Positions 11,532 to 24,879 of a stretch of 64,000 nt of DNA are shown here, in pieces; within the stretch, counting starts at the first letter, position 1, and each line of letters begins with the position of its first letter. Below the pieces are notes generated by a model. It was not told where the DNA came from, did not search any database, and worked only from the letters and a program-made list of their open reading frames with translations. The position numbers and the translations under genes were made by a program. This DNA is from Climacteris rufus (taxonomy: Eukaryota; Chordata; Aves; Passeriformes; Climacteridae). Location: the NCBI GenBank assembly GCA_013398175.1, contig VZRZ01007779.1:483770-547769 (forward strand), in the 5' to 3' direction.

Positions 11532-14500
11532 GCTACTTGTAAGTAACTTTTAAAATCATATTCTATGCTCAGATGCACCTGATACTGCCATTTAAGAACA
11601 TAAGATCAGAACACACTGGTGATGTCAGCAGTCTCCCTTTTGGGGGTTTGTGGGCCAAAGAGGCTTTTTTTTCAACCAGTGACAAGAAATCTGTAAACCA
11701 CTGCCTTAAGGACAATCTCAGGGATTCCATCCTTTTAAGGAATCAATGTCAATTTTCCTTCAGCTTACTGCCCTAAATTTGAGACTCATACTTTCTCTTG
11801 CTTATCCTTCATCAGTGTCATAAATAAACAACTATAACATTCAAATAGTTCATCCTTATGAAATACAGTTTCCTTATATTACCTTTCTCATACAGTATGT
11901 TATCAGATTCTGATATATACTGTACTGTGATTTCACAATTTCTTGGTCATTTATTTTAAAGCCTAATTCTTATTAGTTACTCCTCTCTGTACCTTCATGA
12001 TCAGTTAAAATTACTGCTTTTCTAGATTATTGCCTACATCAATAAATATCCTATCAAATAGTTTACTCAGAATGGTCTCCAGAAGCATTGTCTGTTCTTT
12101 CACATATGAAAGACACATGAATAATAAAAAATAAATTCAGGATTTTCCAGAAAAGTTTTCTTCATTGAAACTACAATTAACATTTATTAGGGCTGGTGGA
12201 AAGTTGAAATATCTTTTCTCCCTCCTTATTAGGACCAATGTTACATGGTAAGATGAACAAACAGGTCTTGTTCAGTGTGCTTTACTACAGGCATAAATAT
12301 ATGACTGGTATTGAAAAATTATCATTCCATGTACTTGCTTCATTTTGCAATCAAATCATCAATGCTAAAAAACAAAAACAAAAAAAAAATCCTAAAATAT
12401 ATAGTTTCCCTAAGAAATACAGGCACTCCTAGAATTTTAACTTTTCCATAGCAGAGTTTTGCTAGGAAATATTTTCTACACAAGGCTACCCTAATTTAAG
12501 AACTTAATTTTGTCAGTCAACATTTTAAATTAACAGTGGGTAAGATAGTGAGAGGAAATGTAGTCTGAGAAGAGAACTGCTACTAGAATAACCATGCAAA
12601 ACCATATCTGAGTGAAGGACACAAAGTGTGAAAGAAATTTAGGCCAATATCTCAGAAGTAAAGAAAAAGGGGGAGAGGGATAATTCATTCATTATTTTAC
12701 AAAACTATTATTACAAACACATAGCAAATGTTGTAACAACACAATACAATACAATCACACACAATACATTTAACTCCGTAACAGAAAGGAAAATATGGCA
12801 AAGCCTGAAGATGCTGAATAATATTCTGGATAATTCATTTGTTAACATCTTATTTATTACTAATTTTAAAAAATTCTGTATCAGCACCAACCTTTAAGTT
12901 CTCCATCATTCAGTTCACTGAGGTTGAAGAGACAGACTGTAATCTGATCAAGCTTTGATTACTACCATTGTTCTGGTTCTGAACCAATTTCAAGAATCCC
13001 AAAATTCAAAGAAAACATTATGAGAGTTTACCTGTGAACTCAAAGCTATTTTTTGCTTACACCTTGGGTAATTACAAGATCAGTTCTATGTCATGTACTC
13101 TTCCCACCTTGATGCAGATCTCTTGCTGACAGTTTGTGGTAACGTACAATATACATATTAGTTCTTCCATCTGTAAAGTCTCTAAGTCTTTCAAAAGAAG
13201 ATGATGAAGTTACAATTTTTTCATACTTAATTTACTGTCCTAGCAAATATACCTAACATTACTACAATTTGTTCCATATTTTGTCAGAATTTTTTAAGAA
13301 AATCCATTTATTTGTTCGTTTGGACTAGTATATCTTTCAGTGCATTTAGTCAAAATGGATTTGAGAAGCTGAGACAAACTCCTGAAAAAAAGGAAAATGC
13401 AAAACAAAAAAAACCTCAAAACAGCCACGGTTTGAGATCAGTTGTTATATAACTCTTGAAAATTCTGAACAACAAATTAAGATCAGACATACAAAACATA
13501 TTTTTATATTAAACACATCAGATATCATAATATATGGCCTTCATTATTTATCTTATTTTTATCACTCTTTTGATACACTCCATAAATATTAGAGCATGTA
13601 ATTTCAGTCTCCTCCAAGAAACAAATATATGCCTCTATAATTGTACATCTAAGAAAACCAAGGTAAATATGGTTTACAAACAAGGCTTTTTCATCTGAAG
13701 TTTTGTGACAGAATGTGAAGAACTTGAAACTGCTGAATTATAGCTGCTTAACTGTAAAACGATTCATCTGTCTGCTTTTGTTCTGAAGAGTCTTCCTAAA
13801 TACTGCATTTGACTACGTGTTTCTGTATGACAGAATCTACTAAACAAATTCTATCAGGTTTCCATAGATGAAAGAGATTGAGATGAAACAGCTTCTCACA
13901 CACAATCTGGTCTCTTTGATTACATTTACAGACCCTCCAGTCATTCCACAACCCCACCAGCCTTTTACTACAGCTTTCAAGCTGTGACAATTTAGATAAG
14001 TGAAACATTAAATAGCTCATTATAAGTCCACTTCTGCACCACAGGAATTGATGGCAGCGTTGCCATAGACTTCAATGGGAGTCAGATTACAGTTTGAAAC
14101 ACATCACGTATGCATTCATCAAAAACATTTAAAATTCAGAGACTTTCAAAACTTATTCGAATCAGTTATACTGAACCAATCTTACTATAAATCAGGAAGT
14201 GCTGGCAGGCCAGTTTTGTAGAGTACTACAAAAAGGTATTGAAATGAAGCTTTTCTTGTTCTGCCATTTTCATCCAAATGTCTTGCTATGACTTCTGTGA
14301 CAAGAAAATATCAGGAACTGGAAAACCATTTCCAACAAATGCAACAGAATAAAAAGAGCAGGGACAAAAAACCTCCAAGATTGTCTTCCAAGACAGGTAA
14401 AATATTTATCTGCTAGAAACTGAACTACTATGCAGAAGTTACCATAATGCACATAATTCAAGGTTCCAGGTTGTAAGAAATCACACAAGCAAGCAGCTTT

Positions 14501-15427
14501 TGTAGTTTAGTGTAAAAGATAGCGGTCCAGTGTAGTCAAAATGAGACCTATTCCAAGTGGGCATGCATTTCCTTCTCTCTTACACAAGATCAAAAAGGCA
14601 AAGCCTAACCAGCCTCACAAATTCTGTAATCTTCAGACTACTTCTGTTGTACCAGAAACAAGAAAATGCTAATAAGTCTCCCTGTGATAAAGATATAAAT
14701 ACCAGTAATACTGAATATCGATACAATTATTCAGACGAGGTTACCTTTGATCTTAATTCACCATCTATAACAAATATAAACATATCAATCTATCCTCTCA
14801 GCATCATGCCTCTTAGGCAGAGATGGAAAGTCCAAAGATTTAACAATCTTCCTACAAATTTTGCTGACGTAATTTATGGGATTCAATACCACCAAAAATG
14901 CTTTTTAAAAGACAGTAATAAAATACCATACCATGGCAGTGCAGCTTCTTTCCTCAACATTCCCACAGGACATGGAGCAGTCTGGGTATGACACAAAGGA
15001 GCTGACAATTCTTCAGTAATTCAGGTAAAGGGGAAAGCTGATGGCTCACTTCCTTCAAAATTCTGTCCTGAACAGAAAGGAGCAAAATTATTCAAATAAG
15101 TTCCCGACACATAATTATAGGAATAGAGTTTAGAGGTAGAAACTTTATTTTTTTTTCCTAAAAATGCAGCAGTGAAGACATGGACATTATCAATGCATGC
15201 ATTTTTTTTTCCATATGGAGAAGTTTGTGTTTTAAATGTCTTCTCTCTGTTGCTATAGATCTTTGTTGTATCAAGAGAAGTGTCAATGGTAGAAGAGGAT
15301 ATGGTTTTCTAGGTGTCTATCCTACCTCTTATTACTGTAATTTAGTCATATTTTCTTCAAAACTAGTTTTCGTGTATGTTAGAGGGTATTTAAAAGGTCA
15401 GGAATTAGTATTTTGGGATTATATATT

Positions 15428-15725
15428 TGTCGCAGTATATTAACGACACGAAAGAAGGAGACAGACACCTGTTGAGATCAAGGAACAAGTGCATCGGGCC
15501 TTGCCCGTCTTTATTATATATGTGCCTTTTAAATCACTGCGGATTGGAAGAGACAAAGAGCCTCCCCTCAATCACACTGGTCAAAGGAAATGTCCATCAA
15601 ACTTCTGTGCCCAGGAGAAAGGAATGTAAATAAAAAGCCAATAACATGGCTATGTTTACAAAGAATGTCTGAGAACCAGTTACAAAAGAATGATAACATC
15701 CAGAACTGCAAAAGTCAGGGCAACA
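15428..15725 (-). mobile_element. Solo LTR of an endogenous retrovirus, minus orientation, near-intact ends
   Basis: Read on the minus strand, this 298-base unit starts TGTTGCC and ends CTGCGACA, so it has the TG...CA termini of an LTR. It carries a TTTAAAAG promoter-like box (complement of about 15527-15534), and an AATAAA hexamer (complement of 15510-15515) followed at once by GACGGGCAAGGCCCGATGC. That arrangement is the usual R/U5 order, and the sequence then runs to a CT-rich end. The flanks are 'tatatt' (15422-15427) and 'tgtatt' (15726-15731), a 6-base near-duplicate with one mismatch, as expected for a target-site duplication. No gag, pol or env sequence adjoins it, so it is the product of LTR-LTR recombination. 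The 6-base size favours a beta/alpha-retrovirus-like (ERVK-type) group, which is an inference. Open frames crossing it are shadows. Confidence 0.82.
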
Positions 15726-17497
15726 TGTATTTCTTTTCTTTTTTGATTTTTCATTTTTTGTATCCACTGAGCTTTTTCACTTTTCCAGATAAGACATTCA
15801 GGAGGGTAATTTACTACATTCAGCAGACTGTGACCATTTAACACTCTCCTGGCAATACCTAGACTTCAGGTACCATATTATCTTAGAGGTACAATTCTTT
15901 CTAGATGACAAAAAGGAGCTACATCAGAATAAGATGCCTAGAGTGCTGAAAATTTCAGGCATGCTTTAACACCAGTTTGAGGAATAGTACAATATTTTTA
16001 AGAAAGTGCACGCCAGCTAACTGAAGTCTGAATACCATCTTTTTTGTTACTTAGGAATATTCTCATTTAGAGCTCATTTGTTCAAACACACATAATGGAG
16101 ATTTCTTGGAGTGATACATGACTGTGATTAAATCGTCATTTTTAATGCTGGTTTTCTTTAAAAAAAGTATAGCCTCAATGGATCAAATATCAGCTGTTTC
16201 TTTACAATTATACCTTAGTAAGGCCCATATTAATAATGCAGCACTCCACCCACTATACTGAACTGATCTTCTGTGGATCATATAAAATAGCACAGCAAAC
16301 TCATGTACCTCAGCAGCTATTGAATCAGCATCAGGTCTGAATCCAACACTGCAGTTGTACAGAAACAGTATCAGATACCCCACAGATTTTTGCAAACAAA
16401 ATGCGTCCAGAATATGTTCTCAGATAACACTGTACTTGCCCATCACCTTGATTAAGGAAAATTCCTCCAAAAGGAATTAAGATTGAACAATCATGATTAT
16501 AATTAGTCACGATTAGAATTCTGATCAGTAGCTTGCAAAATATTTAATTTCTTGAATGAAATATGGTCAAGGAACTCAAATATTACCTCTCATCTGTGCA
16601 ACCTTTAAGACCATGGGTAGTCAAGGTTTGGTTCTCAGTTTCCAGCTACTGCTCATGACCGTGAGCCGTGATATTGATAAGAACCACTCTTAAAGCATTC
16701 CATATACCAAAGCAGAAGTAGATATTAATATATGGATGGACAAAATTAACATTCAAAGATTAATTCAAAGGCAAATTGATTTCCGAGATACTGAAAAACA
16801 ATAATCATGTATGTTAACAAATTAAGTTAATCATGATTTAAATATAGCTGTCCTCCACTAAACTGCTATCTGTTTTGTTTCAGACTTTCATTTAACTATT
16901 CAGGATATCATATAATTTACATGTATTTTATAATAGGTTTGTTCGTGAAAGCTTTATGCGTACAAATACTTTCAGGGGTCAGAGGGTGGAGGGGAATTAA
17001 ATCTACACACACTGCTGTCTGTATTTCTGGTAAACAGAAGGGTTTGATTTTATACAAAGAATATTCTATTTCACGCAAACATTTAGCTTCCAATATGCTC
17101 TTATTTTTGCAGAAGATTATTAAGCACACATTGAATTTTCTGTCTGAGATCTGATCAGTTACTCTTAGTGACAAGAATGGCTAATTTTTTCCTTAGGCCA
17201 AAAGCAACTCAGGGTTTCCAAAACAAAAATTACTATTTTTTCTGTCAAAATAGCACTAAAACACCAAACCATGTGATATTTCTTCTAAATACTAGTTCAA
17301 ATTATCTTCAGAAAACAGTTCCTTGAAAAAATGTTGAGTGAGTAGGTATGAAATTCTGACATTTGTACTTCTCTTGCTTCATGTGGGGCTAGATGTTAAG
17401 TTCATAGGTCAAGCAATATTTGATTAGACTAGCTGTGAATATTCTAGGAGAATAGTTGGTCACTAGTTGGTCACTAGGAGAACTGACCAGCTCCCAT
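15726..17497. other. AT-rich non-coding sequence
   Basis: No gene is recognised. Two overlapping opposite-strand frames near 16917-17174 are short and have no domain. Immediately left of the following CR1 piece sits a small tandem duplication (17453-17474). Confidence 0.65.
17453..17474 (+). repeat. 11-base perfect tandem duplication
   Basis: The unit tagttggtcac occurs twice without a spacer. The pair is flanked on both sides by ctaggagaa (starting near 17444 and 17472), so a slightly larger imperfect repeat structure is present just upstream of the CR1 fragment. Confidence 0.85.
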
Positions 17498-17655
17498 GCG
17501 ATTACAACCTCCTTTCAGGCAGTTGTAGAAAGCAATAAGCAATAATTCTCCCCTGAGCCTCCTTTTCTCCAGGCTACACATCCCCAGCTCCCTCAGCTGC
17601 TCCTCATAACACTTGTGCTCCAGACCCTATACAAGCTTTGTTGCACTTCTCTGGA
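17498..17655 (-). mobile_element. CR1 LINE fragment, minus strand
   Basis: The minus-strand sequence contains the CR1 blocks 'tccagagaagtgcaacaaa', 'tatgaggagcagctgaggg', 'agctggggatg', 'agcctggagaaaaggaggctcaggggag' and 'acaactgcctgaaaggaggtt'. This is the region just after the ORF2 stop, leading into the 3' untranslated part. Both ends are broken and the terminal 8-base repeats are missing. It is dead and has no coding role. Confidence 0.9.
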
Positions 17656-20642
17656 TGTGAAATGAGACTTAAAAATTCTGGCCTCTCTACTTACAGTTAC
17701 CCTCAAAAGAGAGCATGGGGCCAACCCTATCTTAAACCACTCATGGAGGTTAAACCATGTGCTCAATTCACCCTAAAATCTTAATGTTGAAGTTCCTTCT
17801 ATGCTTCTATTCCTTTCCCTCTAGTCAGACAGGTTAAATAATGTAAAATGTTAACTTCTAAGATGCAGTCCAATTTCTTCAATAATATTTAAAACTTCCA
17901 ACATGATCATGCAGACAGCATAAGCCTCATTGCAGCTTTGAAATTTGGCCTTCTGATTGAGTTTAAAGAAATTCAGCAGAATGTGCTCACTGATTTGAGG
18001 CACACTAAGAAGTCCTGTGACAATCTGTGAAATTGCTGGCTATGAACTTTATTCTCCAGAGACTACCTATCTTCCTTAGTAATTCCCAGAAGACTAAAAG
18101 GTGCAATTGTAATTGTTTCCATTAGGTTTGTCAGAACATACTTACATTAACTCGCACTTCTCTTTGTTCCTGCAAACTGTGAAAGCAGGCTCCGTGAGCA
18201 CTCAGGGGTTTGCATACAAGTCATTTTCCCTGAATGAACTTGGTGTTGTCCATAAGCGTCAACCTCCAGCCTTGTACCTTCTGCATTCTTCTTGCAGGTT
18301 TCTTTTACATCCTTTCACCCCACTGCTGCCTTTTCATTGCTGTTGCTTTGTCATCATCTGCCTTTGTGTGAATGTGATCACTGCTACTTTGATGGTTAGA
18401 CTCTTGCCTTAGTCAGTGTAAAATATGATACAAGAGACGCTCAGATTCTAGGAAAAACAAGACTCTTCCACAAACAGGCTCTCTACATTTGTTTTATTCA
18501 AAACAGCTCTTCTACCTGCCAAGAAGTTTGTTAGTATATAGGAGAAAAGCCTTAACTTCAGATAGCTTTCATTATGCCCTATCATCCTGCATATGTAAGG
18601 AACTTTGTTGTTATTTTTTAAGGAGACGGAATGTTGGGGGGCAATATTTTGTCATTGTATACAACAAAAGCTCAGAAAACAATAGGAAATGTTTGTGATA
18701 AATAAACTGTCATCATTTCCAATAGTTTATTTTCAGCCCTCTTCAAGACAAGGAAACTGACCTGAATTCCTGAGAAATCTAGGGAAGAGATGCTTTATGG
18801 AAGTTCCTGCCCTATCTGCCAACTTCTATATAAGGTTTTAAATTAAGTGAGCTGAAATCACTTCATTAAACAATTTAACAGTTCAGACAAGGGCACACAG
18901 AGAGCAAGCAATGGAAGAAGTAGTTTAAAGAGAAAGAACATGACATATGGCCTTTTTTTGCATTTGACCTAGAACTGTAAGAAAATGGCTAATATTAGAG
19001 TCCCTTGTGAGATATTATGGTCTTGTTGTTCAAATAAAACAGAATAATACCTTTTTTTGTGTTTTCTGAAATATCTGATATGTATTTGAAGGCTTTATTT
19101 AATTTTTTGGGTGACAGAAATATTCAGAGATAAGCTTCAAGTATTATTTTTAAGTCTTGTCAAACAATTTGGTTGATCACATAAAAGATCAATATTTTAG
19201 AGCCAGGAGTTCTACTGGCTACATCTCAGTCCCGGTGCTTGAGCACATACCCTGACCACAGGCCAGCTGCATGCCAGGATAAGACATGAACTTGTTTTCT
19301 ACAGCACCAAATCCAGACATGGGAAAGAACAGAAAGTTTCTATGCACCTCCCTGCAGTCTTCCCTTTCCAGGTTCATCAGGGAATGAGGACTGACACTAC
19401 TGTGCCAATTGGACCTGTCCTTAAGCGTAGACACAGCCATTTTCCTCAAATTGCCTAAAGCAAAGTCAGAGGTACCAACACTCGGACACAAACTCCATTT
19501 AGAACAGTTCAAAACAAAATCAGAACTGACGAAACATAAGCTGATGAATGACTTTAAGGTTCAAGGTTCTGCCTCAATTTTAGGCAAAATTTCCAAAATT
19601 AGTTAGATTAGAGATCACACATTTTGGAAAAACTGAAGAAGGCATCTGGCCTTGAAATGCAGGATATATTTTGCTTATATAGTTTAAAGCCTTGTTTTTA
19701 AATTAACTTAGTTCAACCAACACTTTCAGTAAAGCAAGTGCCACAGCATCTTATTTCTTATAGATGCTCAGGCAGCAAACTTCACTGAAAGGATGAAAGT
19801 ATACTGCTAAGCATTATACCTTCCAAAACAAATCCCTTTTAGTCAGTACAAAAAAAAGTTTAGATTTACATATTTGTTTGCATAGATGCACAGACACAAA
19901 AAAATACTGAATCAGTTCAGAGGCAAGTGTTATGCTACATTTAAATGTCAGTTTACCTCTCTTCAAGGCTAAAGATTTCTCTGGCATCATTTTCAAGTAA
20001 TCTCTACGGACTTGAAAATTTTGCACAGCCTTGGTTGTATTTGAAGTACCCTACATATGAAAACTTCAGTTAACTCCATAGCATGTGACAGAACAAAAGA
20101 TTCATTTAATGTTCAATCTGAATGTTTATCATATTTTCACAACAAAACTCTGAGGCTGATTGGGCTGTTACAGACATTTAAGGTGATGCAAGTTCACTGA
20201 TCTATTCTGGTGACAATGGAAGCTGATGCAGGCACCTTGGGCTGGAAAATATGAGGCATTGTTGCAGGAATGTCATATTCCTGTTCTGGAATCATCAGAT
20301 TATAACAAGCATGTGAAGACAAAACAATTTTTAAAAAAAAGTTTTGATTTCCCCACCATCACAAAATAGAATAATTAGTCTTGTCAGACTACATCTAATA
20401 GAGCATATGCCATTTGGCATAGTGCTTTAAGTGGCAATGAGCAATGTCTACAGAGACTTATTCTTTCCAAAGTCTCCAAAATGCACTCAAAGCTTGACAG
20501 AGAAGAGGATGATGATGATACACCATTTATCAAATTGAAATGTTGTCACCTCTGGGGTGAGCTGTAATATTAATATTTTCTCCTGTGAATGTTCACTCTA
20601 CCCCTTAGAGATTAGCATTATCTGATTGGAGCTCAGCTACAA

Positions 20643-20698
20643 AATCGCTTCAACGATCCTTTCAAGCGTTACAATCGCTTCAAGGTTCGTTTCAACAG
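20643..20698 (+). repeat. 30-base imperfect tandem duplication with CpG sites
   Basis: Two copies of an aatcgcttcaa..tc.tttcaa unit start at 20643 and 20673. They carry five CpGs between them (tcgc, acga, agcg, tcgc, ttcg), which stands out in an AT-rich, CpG-poor setting. The function is unknown. Confidence 0.7.
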
Positions 20699-21256
20699 CT
20701 GGAAAAATTTATTCTGATTTATGGTGGCTAAAAACAAAGGTATTCATGTTGCCTTAAATCTGAGTGTCTGCACTGGAGATAATACAGATTTTCAGCATAG
20801 CAGGGTATTACACCAGGAATGTAACTTAGTGTCTGGAAGACAAGGTCCTATCAGTCAATTACAATGCTTACACTGAAAAAGCTGCTGACCAGTCTCTTCA
20901 GATCTCATGAAAGCTTTTTTTAACCTTGTTAGATGAACTTCTAAATTAAATTGTCTCCTCTTCAAAATGAGATAATGACCTCTTCCCTTACAGACTCTAC
21001 CCAAGATTTTTTGGCTGACATTTTTTAAAATAAATTTATGCCCATTGCATGTAGTTATTTCACCTTCTTGTGAAGCTTAATGAAGTTCTGTAGTGAATTG
21101 AGAAAAAAAGTTCAATTGCTCAATTTCTTAATATTAAAATAAATTTATTCATTCTAGGAGTATACAGCATAAAGCATTACTTCAAGCATATTAATTAACT
21201 AAAAGAAATGTATCTCACCTCATACAAGGCCTGACAGCCTAAGGGACTTTACATTT

Positions 21257-21299
<43 letters not shown>

Positions 21300-21312
21300 A
21301 TATATATATATA
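21257..21312. repeat. (TA)n microsatellite
   Basis: About 56 bases of alternating T and A, broken only by two CA steps (tacata, tacaca). It is self-complementary along its length. The open frame on the minus strand that reads tyrosine/isoleucine across it is an artefact. Confidence 0.95.
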
Positions 21313-24300
21313 AAAGCAAAGTAAGTCTTGATAATACTTCTTTTTCTTTCACAAAAATTAAGCTTATCTTTTTGAAGCATTGATATTAGCAATGTTATCC
21401 TCTTCTTATTTATTAAGAAATTGGAATGTTGATACCACATGTTATACTGTAATAAAATATGCAATTGTAAGAATAATAGATGGTTCATTAGTTCCCAAAA
21501 ATCCAAATGGACTGTTTTGTTTTAAACCAAGGAAAATAGTGCAACAAGTCATTGTTTATTCTGAAGAACATTTCAGCAGGAAGAAGTGTGTTAATTCTAT
21601 TGATATTCCTCTGGTTTAGAAATAGAAATTTAAAATAATCCAATAATATTTAAGTCTAGATTATTCTCTGATAGAAGGCCTAAATGCAGTAATACACATC
21701 AGCTAGCAGCATTTCACCGAAACAGTTGTACACTTTGCATATTGTAACTCATGACCACTCACCCCTACAGTGACACTCAAAAATGAGAGAACAAATTCTG
21801 TGGAGGAGAACGTCACCACTTTCTTCCACATCATTCTACCCCAAGAATTCCATTAAGTCAAGTTTTAAAATAATTAAGCTACAAGATCAAGAATTAGACT
21901 TTTTTGTAATGCCTTATTACTTTCAGCTAATCTGTTGAAAAGCAAAATTACTACAAAAAATGCAATGAAACCATTTAACAGATGTGCCTCCCAGGCACAA
22001 TTGGGGTTAGCGCTAAATGCTGTCCACAATAGCTAAAAATGCCACACTCCTTCCTGTGAAAGAGCACAAGTCTTCAGTTACTTTTTATCCACTCACAAAA
22101 TCTTGCTGAGTTACTTACAACAACACGCAATTAATTATGCTCTTGCTAAGCCCCAAACTCTAATATTTTGCATATTTTAATGCTTTTTACATATTGCAAT
22201 CTTCTGCAAACTAATACGTCAATACAAGCAAGATACACTGCACATACTGAACATTCCTGCTTATCAAATAACAAGTGAAATAAAAAACCCAACTCATCTC
22301 TCTCCTGACGTGCTATTCGTTGCTTGAAACTATGTAATTGCCAAGTTAAAGTCCAGATTTTATCTGGGTCAGATTCATTTGATCTAAAAATAAAACTTTG
22401 TTCCCTGAAAGCATTCCAACTGGTGCAGGCATTCCCTTAAGCCCATAAAATAAAAATAATATCAGCATCAGAGGTACTAAAATATGAATATAGAACTGGA
22501 ACATTGAAAGGATTTGGGTTGCTTGGGTTTGGATTATAAATTCTGCAAATGTAATTCCAACTGCTTACTTTACAGCAATATTACTGTAGTGGATAACTCT
22601 CCTTAGAAACAGAGTCAGCTTTCATTCAGCTTTAGTGGAAACATTAATGCTGTAATTTCTTACCACTTTGCAGCTTTGAAGGATGACAGAAATGAACTAC
22701 AGAGCCAATTATTTTAGTTTCTACTGGAATACCAGTTTTCTTTTACGTGCATTTTAAAAATTCCAGTCTGATATATCTAGAAATTTCTTTTCAACTCTCT
22801 TTATATTGCTACTGCTAACCACACAATCACTTCTAATCACTTTTTGGTGATTGCTTTTTTTCAGCACAATCCTTACATTTTACCTACACTGCTGAAGAAT
22901 CTACCTACTAAAGTCTCAGTTTGCTTGTCCTCTACCATATAAGCTCAAAATGCCCCATTTTGATCCATTCTTTTCTTGTCCATTCCAATGTTAGGAGTCA
23001 CTCTACAACAAGAGGAAGAGATTTTTGATGGTGAATGCACATGCCTCAGACATTTTGAGTGTGGGTTCCCTTCCTCTCCACCAGCACCTTCTCTTCCCTG
23101 GGGTGAATTCCCTCCTACTTCTCCATTTGTGAAAGGGTGAAAAAGATGAGCAGTGCTACCAAGAGACTGTAATATGCAAGTTTAGTAACTGGCAAGTGCT
23201 CAGATAAGCCAGCCACTTCAAACCAACTAGTTGGAAGTCAGCTATACCATAATACCCTGCCCAAGGACTGTATGTCCCACTTCTCTCAGAAATGTTGCTT
23301 GCAAAGGTCCAGGCATCTACCAGAGTCTTATCTCACAGTATTTTTCAACTTTTCTACTGTGTAATTTGCACAGGTGATAGGTGATAAAATGCCAGTTGTG
23401 AAGGAAGGCAGACTGGAAACAAGCTTTATTTTATGAAATAAATAAACATCAAGGGCTTCCAACCTTTTTATGTTAAATCATTACCTGAACCAACAGCATT
23501 TGATCAAAGCAGAAGAATCATTGGATTTGTGCTAATGGGCATTAAAAAAACCCCAATTACACAGTCTACTCACACTGTTGCCCATCAGTGCTGTGTTTAT
23601 ATAAATAACCATGACTGTCCAATATTTTTCCTGCTTTGGGCTTCTTCTGGCAAGCCACAACAATAACAGTTGCTCAAACAAGAAGGGAAAAAAAGGCACA
23701 TCTAGGCATATCATTACTATGGTGGTCCATTTCACTCTAATACAGGATTACAGGATTGTACATTACACAGTTTTAGGCATTAATTCAATATAAAAATAAA
23801 ACCATCCTGTTAATTTTTAGTTTTTTTTTAATTTTGGAAGCCTTTTGAAAGTTGCTTTGCACAGCAGCTGAATGGATCCTAGATTTGAGAGCTTATCTTC
23901 TCATCTTGCAAGAAAACAATTTGCAAGCTAAGTGATCTTTCTTTTATATAACGAGGAAGGAAGCATACATAGGTTCTTTACCATATGAGACAAAAAAAGT
24001 CAGCTCCAAAGCTCAACATAGTCTTTTCCATGCTCAGTTCCTGTTCCTCTGGGTAGGATGCTACTTGTTCCCTATTGGTAAGGAGCTGCACTTCAGGTGA
24101 GGAAAAAAAGCATCCTTGATACAGGTAATTCTCTGCATATTGCCTATAATTTCCTTTCTAAATTTCCCCAGTGTTTTAATCTTATCACACTGGGTAAGAA
24201 GTGACTCATACTGCAGACACCCCAAGAAGAAAGCTAAACACTTGAAGGTCTGTTATGTCAATACCTTTTACATCAAAAAGTGACCAATTCTCCTGTTCCA

Positions 24301-24879
24301 TTTCCACATATTCTTTTGCTTTCCATAATTTACTTCTCAGGTTATTAATTATCAGCTTTACTTGGTGTTCTTCTGATGTCTTACCACAGTTTGTTCTTTA
24401 GATTCTCATTAGGCACTTTTTAAAACACAGGCAATAACCGCTAGAAACCATCACCCTCCCAACTGCCTTCCCCTGTTCTTCCATTTTAATAGCATCTTTA
24501 TAAAGTGATAAGCACTAGTTGAAGTTTAGATGTGTTTGTACATAACTTCAAGGTGGAGAGGAGAGGAATAACAATGTCTGTTCAGTCACCAAGGACTGGG
24601 TGGATCAATCTGGCAGAAACACACAGCTCTTCCTAAAGGAACTTAACTGAACCAAATGTCATCTATGCACGTGCCAAACACAAAACGTCAAGAGTAAAGC
24701 AGCTAAGCACAGAGTGTAGAGGTTCTTTTTCTGAACAAAGATGCTCACACTATTGTTTTTCATGTCAAAGCTGATCAAAAAGAGAAGTCAAGCAGGAACA
24801 AGAAAGCACAAGCTTCCCTGCCCTGAACAGATGATTACATCAATGCCAATGCCCACCCTTTTGTTTAGCTAGATGGAAG

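Larger units (their letters stand above)
9751..15427. other. AT-rich non-coding sequence with simple repeats
   Basis: No gene is recognised. The longest open frame here, 144 codons at 14557-14991 plus, has an ordinary mixed composition and no recognisable domain, and I take it as chance. Simple repeats inside the stretch are listed separately. At about 14055-14095 there is a 'gacttcaatgggagtcag' motif of a kind scattered through amniote genomes. Confidence 0.6.
17656..24879. other. AT-rich non-coding sequence
   Basis: No gene or large transposon is recognised in about 7 kb. Open frames (18113-18412 plus, 19219-19512 minus and others) have no domain. A weak MIR-like run (agggcacacagagagcaagc, about 18885-18935) was not called. 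It contains the CpG-bearing 30-base duplication at 20643 and the TA microsatellite at 21257. Confidence 0.62.

Noticed and set aside
14557..14991. 144-codon plus-strand open frame, the longest in the window
   Set aside because: No recognisable domain or signal, ordinary composition, no flanking exons or splice pattern. A frame of this length can occur by chance in 64 kb.
18885..18935. Possible second MIR remnant (agggcacacagagagcaagc)
   Set aside because: Only one short block resembles MIR, with no supporting flanks.
21249..21506. Minus-strand 85-codon frame with Tyr/Ile repeats
   Set aside because: The repeat part is the translation of the TA microsatellite.
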